Of a DNA stretch of 64,000 nucleotides, positions 48,660 through 59,609 are shown piece after piece. The notes beneath the pieces were generated by a model that ran no database searches, was not told the origin of the DNA, and worked only from the letters and a program-made list of their open reading frames with translations. This stretch comes from Stomorhina lunata. Taxonomy: Eukaryota; Arthropoda; Insecta; Diptera; Rhiniidae. The translations under genes and the position numbers were made by a program. The first letter of the stretch is position 1. Each line of letters begins with the position of its first letter. Location: the NCBI GenBank assembly GCA_933228675.1, contig OW121742.1, positions 39,469,255 to 39,533,254 on the forward strand, written 5' to 3'.

Positions 48660-49750
48660 TTTTGTTCAAAAATTTTTGATTTAACTCTTAAAAACCAACA
48701 CAAACCATCTCTTTAATAAAAAAAACAAAAACTAATTAACAATAAATCTCTAAACGAATAATATTGAAAATATAAATAATTTTTAAAACTCCACTCAAAA
48801 GTGGGGGAAAAATTATAAAACAAAAAATATTTTTTATTTTGTAAGTCCTAGAACTTTAAGTACTTGAAAAAATATTTATTATTAATTCAAACATACAGAC
48901 AACAAAAAAAAACAAATGAAATATATTTATAAATTATACAATAATTATTATATTAAAAAAACCTAAAAAAAGAAAAAGCAAAACTTATTAATAAAACTAT
49001 ACAATTTAGTCTAAATTATTAAATACTAAAAAAAATACACAACAAATATAAAAACTTAATAAATGTAGCTAAAAAAAACAAAAACTCTAAAAATTAAATA
49101 ATGACTCAAATAAAAATATATTTCAAAAATACATAATAAGAATACATTTTTTTTTAATGGAAAAACTCCTTAAATTAAAACAAACCAAGAAAGAAACTTG
49201 ATTTTTTTTGCTAATAATTGTTGTTTTTATTATCAATAATATTATAATATTTAAAAAAAAATTAAAACTGAAATAAGCAATAAATTATTATATATATTTA
49301 CAACAATGTGTATTTTGTTAGAAAAAATATTATATACATTATTATTATAAACATAACAAAAACAAAAAAAAAAAAACTGATAAAAAACATATTTTTTAAA
49401 CCCAAGAAAAAAAGACTTTTTTTGAAAAACTCTTTTCTTTTAAACCAAAAATCTTTTCCTAAGATATTTTGGAAAGAAAAGAGTAATTTTTTTATATATT
49501 GTTTATGAGAAATCTTTATTGAAAATATAAAACAATAATGAAAGAGAGTTGAAATTATTAACACAAATAAAAGGAGATTTGTAAATTATGTATGAAAAAT
49601 TTTGATTAGTAAATAATTTTTTTAAAAAAATATGCTTTAAAGCCCCTACAAGTTGGCTATGCTAAAATAAATTTTGTAATTTACAAATAACAAAAACCAA
49701 TGTACTTAAATAGAAAAGGTAAAAAAAAAACAACAACAAAAAAATATTTA
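48660..49750 (+). other. A-rich DNA, no gene
   Basis: Very A-rich on the plus strand, with AACAAA runs and TATATA. Overlapping open frames on both strands at 49298-49564 are low-complexity (poly-Lys/poly-Phe) and are not genes. Confidence 0.4.
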
Positions 49751-49938
49751 AATTGTGTTTTTATTTTGAAAAATTTCTGAAGTAAAGAAACATTTTACAA
49801 AATTTTTAAAATTAGGAAAAGTTAATTTTTTGTAAAGCCCTCAAGTATGCTTTATATTTCCAATTGCTCAGCTGAAATTTAATTCTAAATAACAGAATCT
49901 CGATCATTAATGGTAGTTTGACCATCAAAGAATATCAG

Positions 49939-50281
49939 CCATGTCATAGAACTCAATTCCGTCCGGAAGTGGAATTAATTCCGTGTTTTGCCTCTGCAGA
50001 AAAAGTAAAACGAAACAATTTTTTGGAATGAAACCACATTCTTTTGTTAAAGTGGAATTGAATTTGTATAATTTTCTTTGTTTATTCAATATTTGAATAA
50101 TTTCTCCAATTATTTAGTGTTATTTGTTGAAACAATGATAGAGTTACTGATTTCAATTAAAAAAATCGTGTTTTTGCAATGATTTATAACATTTACAATT
50201 TTGGAATCTATAGAACCTAAAACCATTTCGATCGGAATTCAACTACGGAATGGTTTCAATTCCGAACGGAATTTATGACAT
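49939..50281. mobile_element. Inverted-repeat (MITE-like) element
   Basis: Left end CATGTCATAGAACTCAATTC, right end complementary (CATGTCATAAATTCCG). Subterminal inverted motifs such as TTCCGTCCGGAA and TTCCGTTCGGAA follow. About 340 bp with no coding frame. Target-site duplication is not clear. Confidence 0.55.
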
Positions 50282-50510
50282 GCAAAATTAGAAAAAGTTC
50301 AACAACAAAAAAAATTTTAAACGCCCAAAAGCATGTTTTATATTTTCAACTGCTCAAATGATGTTGAATTCAGAAAAACTATCAGATAATGTTTTTCTTT
50401 ATTTTACAAAATAAGGAGAAACAAATAATTTTAATATCCAAAAGTATGCTTTGAAATGCTATAGGAAATATAAAGCCTTTTTCTAATTGCTCAAATGATG
50501 TTGAATTCTG

Positions 50511-50613
50511 AGGCCAAATTGCCGCATTCGATATCGATCGAAGACTCAGACTTTTAAACAAATATTGAAAATATCTAAGATTTCAATCGATATCGAATGC
50601 GGTAATTTTGCTC
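50511..50613. mobile_element. 103-bp MITE with CTG target-site duplication
   Basis: Terminal inverted repeats share CCGCATTCGATATCGATYGA (starting AGGCCAAATTG on the left, complement of GAGCAAAATTA on the right). CTG flanks both sides (50508-50510, 50614-50616). Same family as 63177-63561. Confidence 0.8.
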
Positions 50614-50834
50614 CTGAATGAAGGAGTCTCGAGAGTTAATGGTAGTTTGACTATCAGATAAAAGATTTCTTTCTTTTACAAAGTCTTAAAATTAGGAAAA
50701 ATTCAACAATAACAAATTTTGAAATGCCCAAAAGTAGGCTTTATATTTCCAACTGCTCAGCTAATGTTGAATTCTGAAAGACATAATATCGAGCCTTTAG
50801 CAGTTTGACTATCAGAGACTATTTGACAAAATTC

Positions 50835-50960
50835 TTAAAATTACTTATTTAAATGGCCTGTTAAGGTCAAAGGCCAAGCATAATTTAGAATTCCATGCGC
50901 TTCGATCTTATGCGCATATTTAACAAGTTCGTAAGCCACGCTTTGAAAGATAAAAAAACA
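50835..50960 (-). mobile_element. Fragment of non-LTR-type tail repeat, copy 3
   Basis: Matches copies 2 and 4 over TTAAATGGCC, TTAAGGTCAAAGG, CCATGCGCTTCGATCTT and the GCCACGCTTTGAAAGAT end, then stops. Only about 120 bp remain. Confidence 0.4.
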
Positions 50961-51234
50961 ATACTGAAATGCCCAAAAGTATGCTTTATATTTCCAATGT
51001 TCCAGATGTTGAATTCTGAATAGAATTTAGACCTAAAAAATGCTAAAGCTATCCGATAATTTTCGTGCATCATTAAGCTATAAGTGTAGAAGTCGATATA
51101 ATACTGTCTTTTACCAAGATTTCCGCTCAAGCATTTTTCCCTATTTGATATAAATAAGTATCTAGAGTGTAGTCAATGGTGCATACTCGTATGTTAGGCA
51201 TCATGTTAAGGATAACATTGTGAACCTGTATGTA

Positions 51235-51840
51235 TGTTAATTATACTGTGCTAGTGTAAAAATGTAACAGAGACGAGATGTATCTACCAAAGATGATTTC
51301 AATGGAGGTATTAATTTTTCTATGTAGCTCAGGTAAGGAAGATATTTAAATTTTTGTTGGGAAACCCTAACCATATTATTATGATTAAAATAGTCGAAAA
51401 TTTAAAGATAACTCAATAAAATGCCTTTCCTGGAACAGGAATAATGTCTACGGAATTTGGTTTAATTCGGTCGATTATTTCGGGTACCTTCCCTATATAA
51501 AATTTACCGGAATTAAGTTTAAAGCCTAAAAGTATGCTCCATAATATGAGTATACTTTTATTCAGCGTAAAAATCAATTAGTGGAAACCTTTTATATGGA
51601 AGTTACCCTTTATAATTGACTCATACAAACCAATTTTCGCATATATTATTTTTATCACATTTATCTGCAAATTTAAGACAATTTCAATCATAATATAAAT
51701 AGGGTTTTCCAAACAAAAAATTTTAATATCTTCCTTATCTGAGCTAACATAGAAATATGAATGCCACCATTAAAATCAGTCCGAATTATTTTTGATAGAT
51801 ATGTCTCGTGTTTGTTGTACTAAAACTAAAAGCTAATGTA
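51235..51840. mobile_element. Fold-back element with about 180-bp diverged arms
   Basis: The left arm contains GAGACGAGATGTATCTACCA, CTATGTAGCTCAGGTAAGGA and GGGAAACCCTAACCATATTA. The right arm carries their complements in reverse order, with roughly one change in five. The loop of about 220 bp has no coding frame. An old DNA-transposon derivative is likely; family unknown. Confidence 0.6.
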
Positions 51841-51889
51841 GAATCTCAAAAATTGATTAATATAAACTATCATGAAATTTTAAAAAAAG

Positions 51890-52640
51890 GACCGAAATCT
51901 GACGAATTTCCAAAAATGCGTGTTGCATACCTTTAGGGGGATCAAAGTAATTTATATTTTTTATTTTGATAAAGACTTTTATACGTTTATTTTGTGGATA
52001 GAAGTGGATTCTTTAAAATTATATAAGAAAACATTAATTTTGTTTAGGATTCAACAAATAACACTTACTTAAATGGCATATATTTACAACCTCTTAAGGT
52101 CAAAGGTTGAGCATATTTTATTCTCCAATTTCGCAGGACAAGTTTTAAAAGATTTTTCTCTACTTGGTCTTTCCATCGAAGTTTTTGACGTCCTCTGCTA
52201 ACATAAGGGGGGTCATTTTTGTTTTAATTTTAGCTTTTTTATAGTAATTGTTTTTTCCAGGAGTGGGTTACTAGAGGTCGCGGCACATGTTAGTTCACTA
52301 CATTAACGAGAGTTAACATAGTTCCCTGGGTTCCCTGAGGGGGTCAGTGTCGACAGTTTAGATGAAAGATAACCACGATAAGTCTGGACTTACCAGTTTA
52401 CACCAATCATGACAGCATTTGATGTGGAATTCATCACCTTTATAAAACTAATGAAAGTTTAAAATGTTTTAAGATAATCTGGTTGCATACTTTAAGGATG
52501 TTTGAAATATTTTATATTTTTTTTCATATGGTAAACGTTCTATAACGTTTATTTAAAGAACTTGGCGGAGGAATTCATTATACTACAATTGCATAAAAAA
52601 AGTATTCATTACATTATGAATTTAATGTTTAAAAAATAAT
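51890..52640 (-). mobile_element. Dispersed repeat with non-LTR-type tail, copy 4
   Basis: Best preserved tail: on the minus strand RGRQKLRWKDQVEKNLLKLV then LRNWRIKYAQPLTLRGC. The RW-DQVE-L-RNW-R-AQ pattern is clearer than in copies 1-3. Flanks match copy 2 in the same order, including GTTACTAG and TTTAAAATGTTTTAAGAT. Confidence 0.5.
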
Positions 52641-54354
52641 TTATTGAAAAACATTTTTTCAAGGCCTCCCAAAAATAGGCAACAAGATTTTCTTTAAAAC
52701 TTTTGATTTTGATAGTAATGGAATTTGTTGATGAATGAAGGCAAAATACTATCATGAGGAAAAACTTTTTATAAAACTATATTGTAGGACCAAAAATACA
52801 CTTTTTTAAACTGAACAACTTTTGGTGTTTTCGGTTAGATTTAAAAATCTAGGTTCGAAGGATATTTTTTAATTAATTTAACTGTTAGAAAATAATAGAT
52901 ACAAACAAAGCCAACAGCTCCTTAACATTTTTGCAATGATTTTCTCATGTGATTTTCTTAATTTTAAGGAGTTTTCAAATCTGAAATAAAAAGTCAAAAC
53001 ATTGAAGTAATATTTCAACAAAATTTTGTGTAAGTACCAACTTATTTTACTTTTCTGTCAAATCAATAATTCTATTCCAAGAATATATCCTATCGGAGGT
53101 ATCCAAAGAACATATTAGTCAAAAAAAAAAAAAAATAAAACAATTTTTGTGTATGAATTTCCGCAGAATAAAACTTAACTTTATTCTCTAAGTATTGATG
53201 GTATATCACACTTTTTACAAAAATCATTTACATATTCCCCAAAAAACTTGTATACTTTTTCAATCTTTACAAAAAGTTAAGCCTCTACTTCCTTTTCCGT
53301 TTTTAACAACAAACCAACAAACTGATGCCAGCTTTTAGGCTGAAATCCATAACGACTTGTGTATTTTTAAAGCGCTTAAAAACAAAGTTATTTGTTTTTG
53401 CACTTTATTTAATTTCCTTTACATTTCTCTTACGCCACAAAATCTTCCGTTTTCAATAAAACAAAAAGTAAAATAAACTAAAAACTTAAAAAAAAGTTAT
53501 ATTACACAATTTAACTAATGCATCGTTCGCTGATGACATTTCTCCCCATAGATTGATTTCCTTTTAACACGATTTCATTAAAGCTGACATATGCGAGAAG
53601 GAGTGAAAAAAAAAACTGGAACATACAAAAAAAAATCTAGAACTTTTTCTCAAATGATTATACTAAAACACGCTGGCATTCTAATCCCACGACACCCTAT
53701 TCTCCTCATCATATTTTTATGCTTCCATCCATCCTCCAACTTCCCTAATGATATTTATCGCATAAAAGAGCAGAAAAAAACAAAATTTCATAAAATGTGA
53801 CGAATTAGTAAGAAAAACATTAAAGTTCTATCTGGCAAATAAATTTTACCCAGGAGCATATGTTATGCAATCAATCACCGAAACCATATCTTGATCCTTC
53901 CTGCCGCCATAAGGGATTATTTTTGTTATTCTGATTCTGCTTTTGGCTTTATTTTTAATACTTTTTGCAATATTTTTTGTTTTTTTTTTTATTTCTACTC
54001 TGTAATATGATTCCGGAGTAAGTATTAGATTATTACATTAAGGCACAAATAGATTATGTTTGAAATTTTAATGCCAACGGCAATGTCACATTTAATAAAT
54101 GAATCCTGGTATCATTATATTGAGGGGAGATATTCTTAATATTAGTGGCGTAAATGCTTCAAGGAATAATGTATTGAGCTTTATTTTGTAGAAAACTTTT
54201 CGCTCGTTTTAATGCTGAATTTAAAATATAACACCTAAAACTATGCAACAGAATTTTTTCAAAAAGTTTGAGGTAGCAGAATTAAATGACGAAAATGTTA
54301 AACTTTTCTAAGAAACTCATTTTCGAAGAATATTTCTCTAACTACTGGCCGAAC
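52641..54354. other. No gene seen
   Basis: AT-rich unique sequence. The 69-codon frame at 53591 and others are low-complexity and lack any motif. Confidence 0.45.
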
Positions 54355-56480
54355 AGGGAATTTTTGAAAATTTTTTTATTTTTCTTAGAAAACTTTTCAA
54401 AAATTTCTTATTTTTTTATGAAAATTTTCCAAATTTTTTTTATAGGAAATTTTTCAAAAATTTCTTATTTTTATAGGAAATTTTTCAAAAATTTCTTATT
54501 TTTATAGGAAAATTTTTCAAAAATTTCTTATTTTTATAGGAAATTTTTCAAAAATTTCTTATTTTTATAGGAAATTTTTTAAAAATTTCTTATTTTTATA
54601 GGAAATTTTTCAAAAATTTCTTATTTTTATAGGAAATTTTTCAAAAATTTCTTATTTTTATAGGAAATTTTTCAAAAATTTCTTATTTTTAAAGGAAATT
54701 TTTCAAAAATTTCTTATTTTTTTAGGAAATTTTTCAAAAATTTCTTATTTTTTTAGGAAATTTTTCAAAAATTTCTTATTTTTATAGGAAATTTTTCAAA
54801 AATTTCTTATTTTTATAGGAAAATTTTTCAAAAATTTCTTATTTTTATAGGAAATTTTTCAAAAATTTCTTATTTTTATAGGAAATTTTTTAAAAATTTC
54901 TTATTTTTATAGGAAATTTTTCAAAAATTTCTTATTTTTATAGGAAATTTTTCAAAAATTTCTTATTTTTATAGGAAATTTTTCAAAAATTTCTTATTTT
55001 TATAGGAAATTTTTCAAAAATTTCTTATTTTTATAGGAAATTTTTCAAAAATTTCTTATTTTTATAGGAAATTTTTCAAAAATTTCTTATTTTTATAGGA
55101 AATTTTTCAAAAATTTCTTATTTTTATAGGAAATTTTTCAAAAATTTCTTATTTTTATAGGAAATTTTTCAAAAATGTCTTATTTTTATAGGAAATTTTT
55201 TAAAAATTTCTTATTTTTATAGGAAATTTTTCAAAAATTTCTTATTTTTATAGGAAATTTTTCAAAAATTTCTTATTTTTATAGGAAATTTTTCAAAAAT
55301 TTCTTATTTTTATAGGAAATTTTTCAAAAATTTCTTATTTTTATAGGAAATTTTTCAAAAATTTCTTGTTTTTATAGGAATTTTTTCAAAAATTTCTTGT
55401 TTTTATAGGAAATTTTTCAAAAATTTCTTATTTTTATAGGAAATTTTTCAAAAATTTCTTATTTTTATAGGAAATTTTTCAAAAATTTCTTGTTTTTATA
55501 GGAATTTTTTCAAAAATTTCTTGTTTTTATAGGAAATTTTTCAAAAATTTCTTATTTTTATAGGAAATTTTTCAAAAATTTCTTATTTTTATAGGAAATG
55601 TTTCAAAAATTTCTTATTTTTATAGGAACTTTTTCAAAAATTTCTTATTTTTATAGGAAATTTTTCAAAAATTTCTTATTTTTATAGGAAATGTTTCAAA
55701 AATTTCTTATTTTTATAGGAACTTTTTCAAAAATTTCCTATTTTTATAGGAAATTTTTCAAAAATTTCTTATTTTTCTTAGGAAATTTTTCAAAAATTTC
55801 TTATTTTTCTTAGGAAATTTTTCAAAAATTTCTTATTTTTCTTAGGGAATTTTTCAAAAATTTCTTATTTTTATAGGAAATTTTTCAAAAATTTCTTATT
55901 TTTATAGGAAATTTTTCAAAAATTTCTTATTTTTATAGGAAATTTTTCAAAAATTTCTTATTTTTATAGGAAATTTTTCAAAAATTTTTTATTTTTATAG
56001 GAAATTTTTCAAAAATTTCTTATTTTTATAGGAAATGTCTTATTTTTCTAAAAATTTCCTATTTTATAGGAAATTTTTAAAAATTTCATATTTTATAGGA
56101 AATTTTTCAAAAATTTCCTTTTTCTATATGAAATTTTTCAAAAATTTCCTATTTTTATAGGAAAGTTTTCAAAAATGTCCTATTTTTATAGGAAAGTTTT
56201 CAAAAATTTCCTATTTTTATAGGAAAATTTTCAAAAATTTCAAATTTTTTTAGGAAATTTTTCAAAAATTTCCTATTTTTGTAGGAAATTTTTCAAAATT
56301 TTCCTGTTTTTATAGGAAATTTTTCAAAAATTTTTATTCTTATAGGAAAATTTTCCAAAAAATCTTATTTTTATAAAAAAATTTTAAAAATTTCTTATTT
56401 TAAGGGATTTTTTTTAAAAATTTCTTATTTTTTTAAGGAAATTTTTCTAAAGTTTCTTATTTTTGTAGAAAATCTGTCTT
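54355..56480 (+). repeat. 31-bp satellite array, forward orientation
   Basis: The most homogeneous stretch of the family: between about 54480 and 55360 most monomers are identical or nearly so. Sub-blocks with TTCTTGTTTTTATAGGAA (55360-55540), GGAAATGTTTC and GGAACTTTTTC (55600-55730) and TTTTTCTTAGGAAA (55765-55850) are local amplifications. The edges are degenerate. Confidence 0.97.
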
Positions 56481-58290
56481 TCTTTTGGTTTATCTTTAAA
56501 GACTTTGAAAAATATGTTCATCCTAAAAGTAGGCTTTAGTTTTTTTAAACATTCAATTTTCATACATAATTTCCATTTCTCTTCTGTTTTGCGGAAATAT
56601 TTCAAAATTAAAAAGAAACTGAAACTTTTTAATAAAATAAAAAAGACCTTATTTTCATAGAAAAATAAAATTTAATAAAACAAATATCAAAAGAAAAACT
56701 AACAAAATAACAACGATATAAAATTTTTTTTGTTGAAAATATACAAAATTGTTAAACTCTTGTATACAAAAATGAAAAAAAAAAATATAAAAAAAATAAA
56801 AATAAACCAAAATATTAAAATAAAATTTATAACAAAAAAATTAAAAAATTAAAACAAAAAACTATTCAGTTGCATTGAAGTGTAAGAATTAATAAAAAAA
56901 TCAAACAAAATTGGTGCAATTTTTAGCTGAATTAAATTTTTGCCTTAAAAAAACTCACACACAAAAAAACTCCCCCAGAAAAATGGATTAGAAAAGAGAT
57001 AAAAAAAATTTTATTAAAAATTATAAAATTGAAAAGAAATTTATTTACAAAAAAAAAATTATAATTGAGATATGAATAAAATGAGATAAGTTTTTTTGTT
57101 GTAGTAACACAAGAGGTTTCAAAAATACCTGTGAAACGTTTAAGTAAAAAACACTTCAATGTTTTTTTGTTAAATTAAATTTAAATTTTTTATTTATTTA
57201 AACAAAAATATATATATTTTTATTTGAAAAAAAAGAAATATTTTCTTATTTAAAACAAATTTTTTATATATTAAATTAAACATAAAAATGAATAAAAAAA
57301 TATTAAAATAAAAAATAAATTTTGGAACTCTTTTTTAAAAACAGAAAATATTAAACAAAAAACTGTTATAACTTTGATAAAAAAAGAGTAAATTGTTGAC
57401 TAGTTAAAAGTAAAACTAAATATTAATTATTTACTAAAAATAATTATTATTATGAAAAAAAGTAAGATATAAAAATTTTAGTATAAATATTAATAAAATA
57501 TTTAAAATATATTAAAATATACAAAATATTTAAAATATATATAAAATAAAACTAAATATTAATATGAATAAAATAAATAAAAACTAGAAATATTGATAAA
57601 GAATAAAAATATTCTCAAAAAATAGCTCTAAAAACTAAATATTAAATTTAATAAAACTTATTAAAACTTAAAAAAACACAAATAAATAAATAAAAACTCA
57701 ATATTATTGTAGACATAACTTATGAAAAAACTTGAAAAATAAAGAATAAATTCAACAAGAAACGAAGAATAAGCAATAAATTATTTAAAAGCAAAGAAAT
57801 CATGAAACATTTAATAAAAAAATAAAAATTTCCATATTTAAAAAAAAAAAAACTTAATTTAAAGCAAAAGTATTTTTTCTGTTTTCATTCTAAAAAATTA
57901 TATTTTCACCAAATGCAACTACAGGACTTCCGTTTTATACTTAAATTAAAATTAATTCAATTTTATTTCAATTAAAAGTTAAATAAATTAAATTATGAGG
58001 CTGATTCCAAAACTTATTATTTTGAAAAACAAAAAACCAAAAACATTTTGTCTTTAAATCTGATTTAGGAAAAAAACTTGTCAATTTTAAAAGTAACTGA
58101 GAAGAGCTTATTCGGAATTTTAAAATAAAATTCTCAAATTTTTTCTCAAAACAAAATCGTTAAAAATATTTTCCAAATAGAAAAATTCAACTTTTTTGTT
58201 CCCGATTTCTTAGAAATAAACCAGAAAAACTGGAAGATTAAGGGAGTTATTGGAAAATGTCAATATATAGCTTACGCTGTATAAGAAGTA
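56481..58290 (+). other. A-rich DNA, no gene
   Basis: Strongly A-rich, low-complexity sequence with ATATATAT and AAATATTAA runs. Open frames are short and of Lys/Asn or Phe/Leu composition. No gene or element is recognised. Confidence 0.4.
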
Positions 58291-59570
58291 GTAAAGTAAG
58301 GTGTACAGAGGCCATAAAATAAGCAGAAATAAAAACGATGTAAAGGTTGACCAGCAAAAAGTAGAAGAACTTGGGAGTAGTTTAAAAATGTCAAATTATA
58401 GCTTATGCAGTAAAAGAAGTAGTAAGCAGGAACTTACTTTTATCGTAAAAGTCAGAAAAAAAGTTATATTTGTACTTCAATTTTTTCGAGCAGAAAAAAA
58501 AGTTATTTTTTCGATAAAAAATAACATTAATTTTTTACTTATATTTTTCAGGCAAAAATAAGTTAGTTTTTGACATTTATTTTTTGGGAAAAAATAAGAG
58601 TTATTTTTGACTTTTAAAAGTTATTTTTTTGAGTAAAAATAATGTTATATTTGACTTTTATTTTTTCGAGCAGAAATAAAAATTATTTTTTGACTTCTAT
58701 TTTTTTGAGAAGAAATAAGTTATTTTTGTTTAAATTTATAATAAATTTATTATATTTATTACAAAATTTTTTCAAAACGAGATAATTTTTCAGTGAAAAT
58801 AATTTGCATATGCTTAAAAATTAATGAAGTTGAGTTTTGCAATTATAATTGCCTCGAAATTTTCTTCCGATAACATTTATTTCTGCTCAAAAAAACACTA
58901 AAAAATAACTTCAATTGTTGCCCGAAAAATAAAAGTCAAAAATAACTGTTATTTGTGCTCGAAAAAATAAAAGTAAAAAATAACATTTATTTTTGCTCGA
59001 AAAAATAAAAGTTAAAAACTAACTTTTTTTTTTGCTCGAAAAAAAAGTTGAAAATAACTGTTATATTTGCTCAAAAAAAATTGGTTCAAGACTATCAAAC
59101 GGTATACATGGTTTTATTCTTCGACATTTCCTTGAGATTGCGTTTTTAATCAAAAATTCAAAAATAACAGTTATTTTCGGTCCCTGGTAGTTAGGTAAGG
59201 TGTACAGAGGCCATAAAATAAGCAGGAATAAAAAACGATATAAAAGTTGTAAACAAGTTCGGAGTAATTTTCATAAATTAAGTAATCATTTTCACAGTAA
59301 AATAATTCATGACAGAAGTGTATTGGGACACTTTTAGAAATTTGAAATTATTGCTTTTGTAGTAAAAGCTGTTACTTAAGGTGTACTGACCTTAAAATAA
59401 GCAGTAGGTACTTGCAAATTAAATAAAAGATCAATTGAATATTAGAACTTGATTTTGGAAGACAATTTCTAATGTCTTCCAAAATCAAGTCAAATTATGG
59501 CTTTTGTTGTAAAAGAAGTCGTAAAGTAAGGTCTACTGCTTACTAGAGGCCTTAAAATAAGCGGTTGGAA
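58291..59570. repeat. Fold-back region with GTAAGGTGTACAGAGGCC repeats
   Basis: GTAAGGTGTACAGAGGCC followed by ATAAAATAAGCAG occurs at about 58297 and 59193, with weaker versions near 59367 and 59525. Between the first two, AAAAGTTATTTTTGACTTTT and TTTTTTCGAGCAGAAA units on the left are mirrored on the right by TTTTTGCTCGAAAAAATAAA. The centre lies near 58800. A fold-back element or inverted duplication is likely. Confidence 0.6.
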
Positions 59571-59609
59571 TTTGAAAATTATATATCAGATAAACTAAAT
59601 GTTAGCTTT

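Larger units (their letters stand above)
49760..51080. repeat. Irregular tandem repeat, copies roughly 130-480 bp apart
   Basis: A theme of GCCCAAAAGTATGCTTTATA, TTTCCAACTGCTCAG and TGATGTTGAATTCTGAA recurs near 49838, 50323, 50447, 50728 and 50971. TTAATGGTAGTTTGACTATC follows some copies (49908, 50637). At least two inverted-repeat elements have inserted into the array. Confidence 0.65.

Noticed and set aside
49298..49564. Membrane-protein-like minus-strand frame
   Set aside because: An equally open frame lies on the plus strand; the composition is poly-Phe/poly-Lys from A/T runs.
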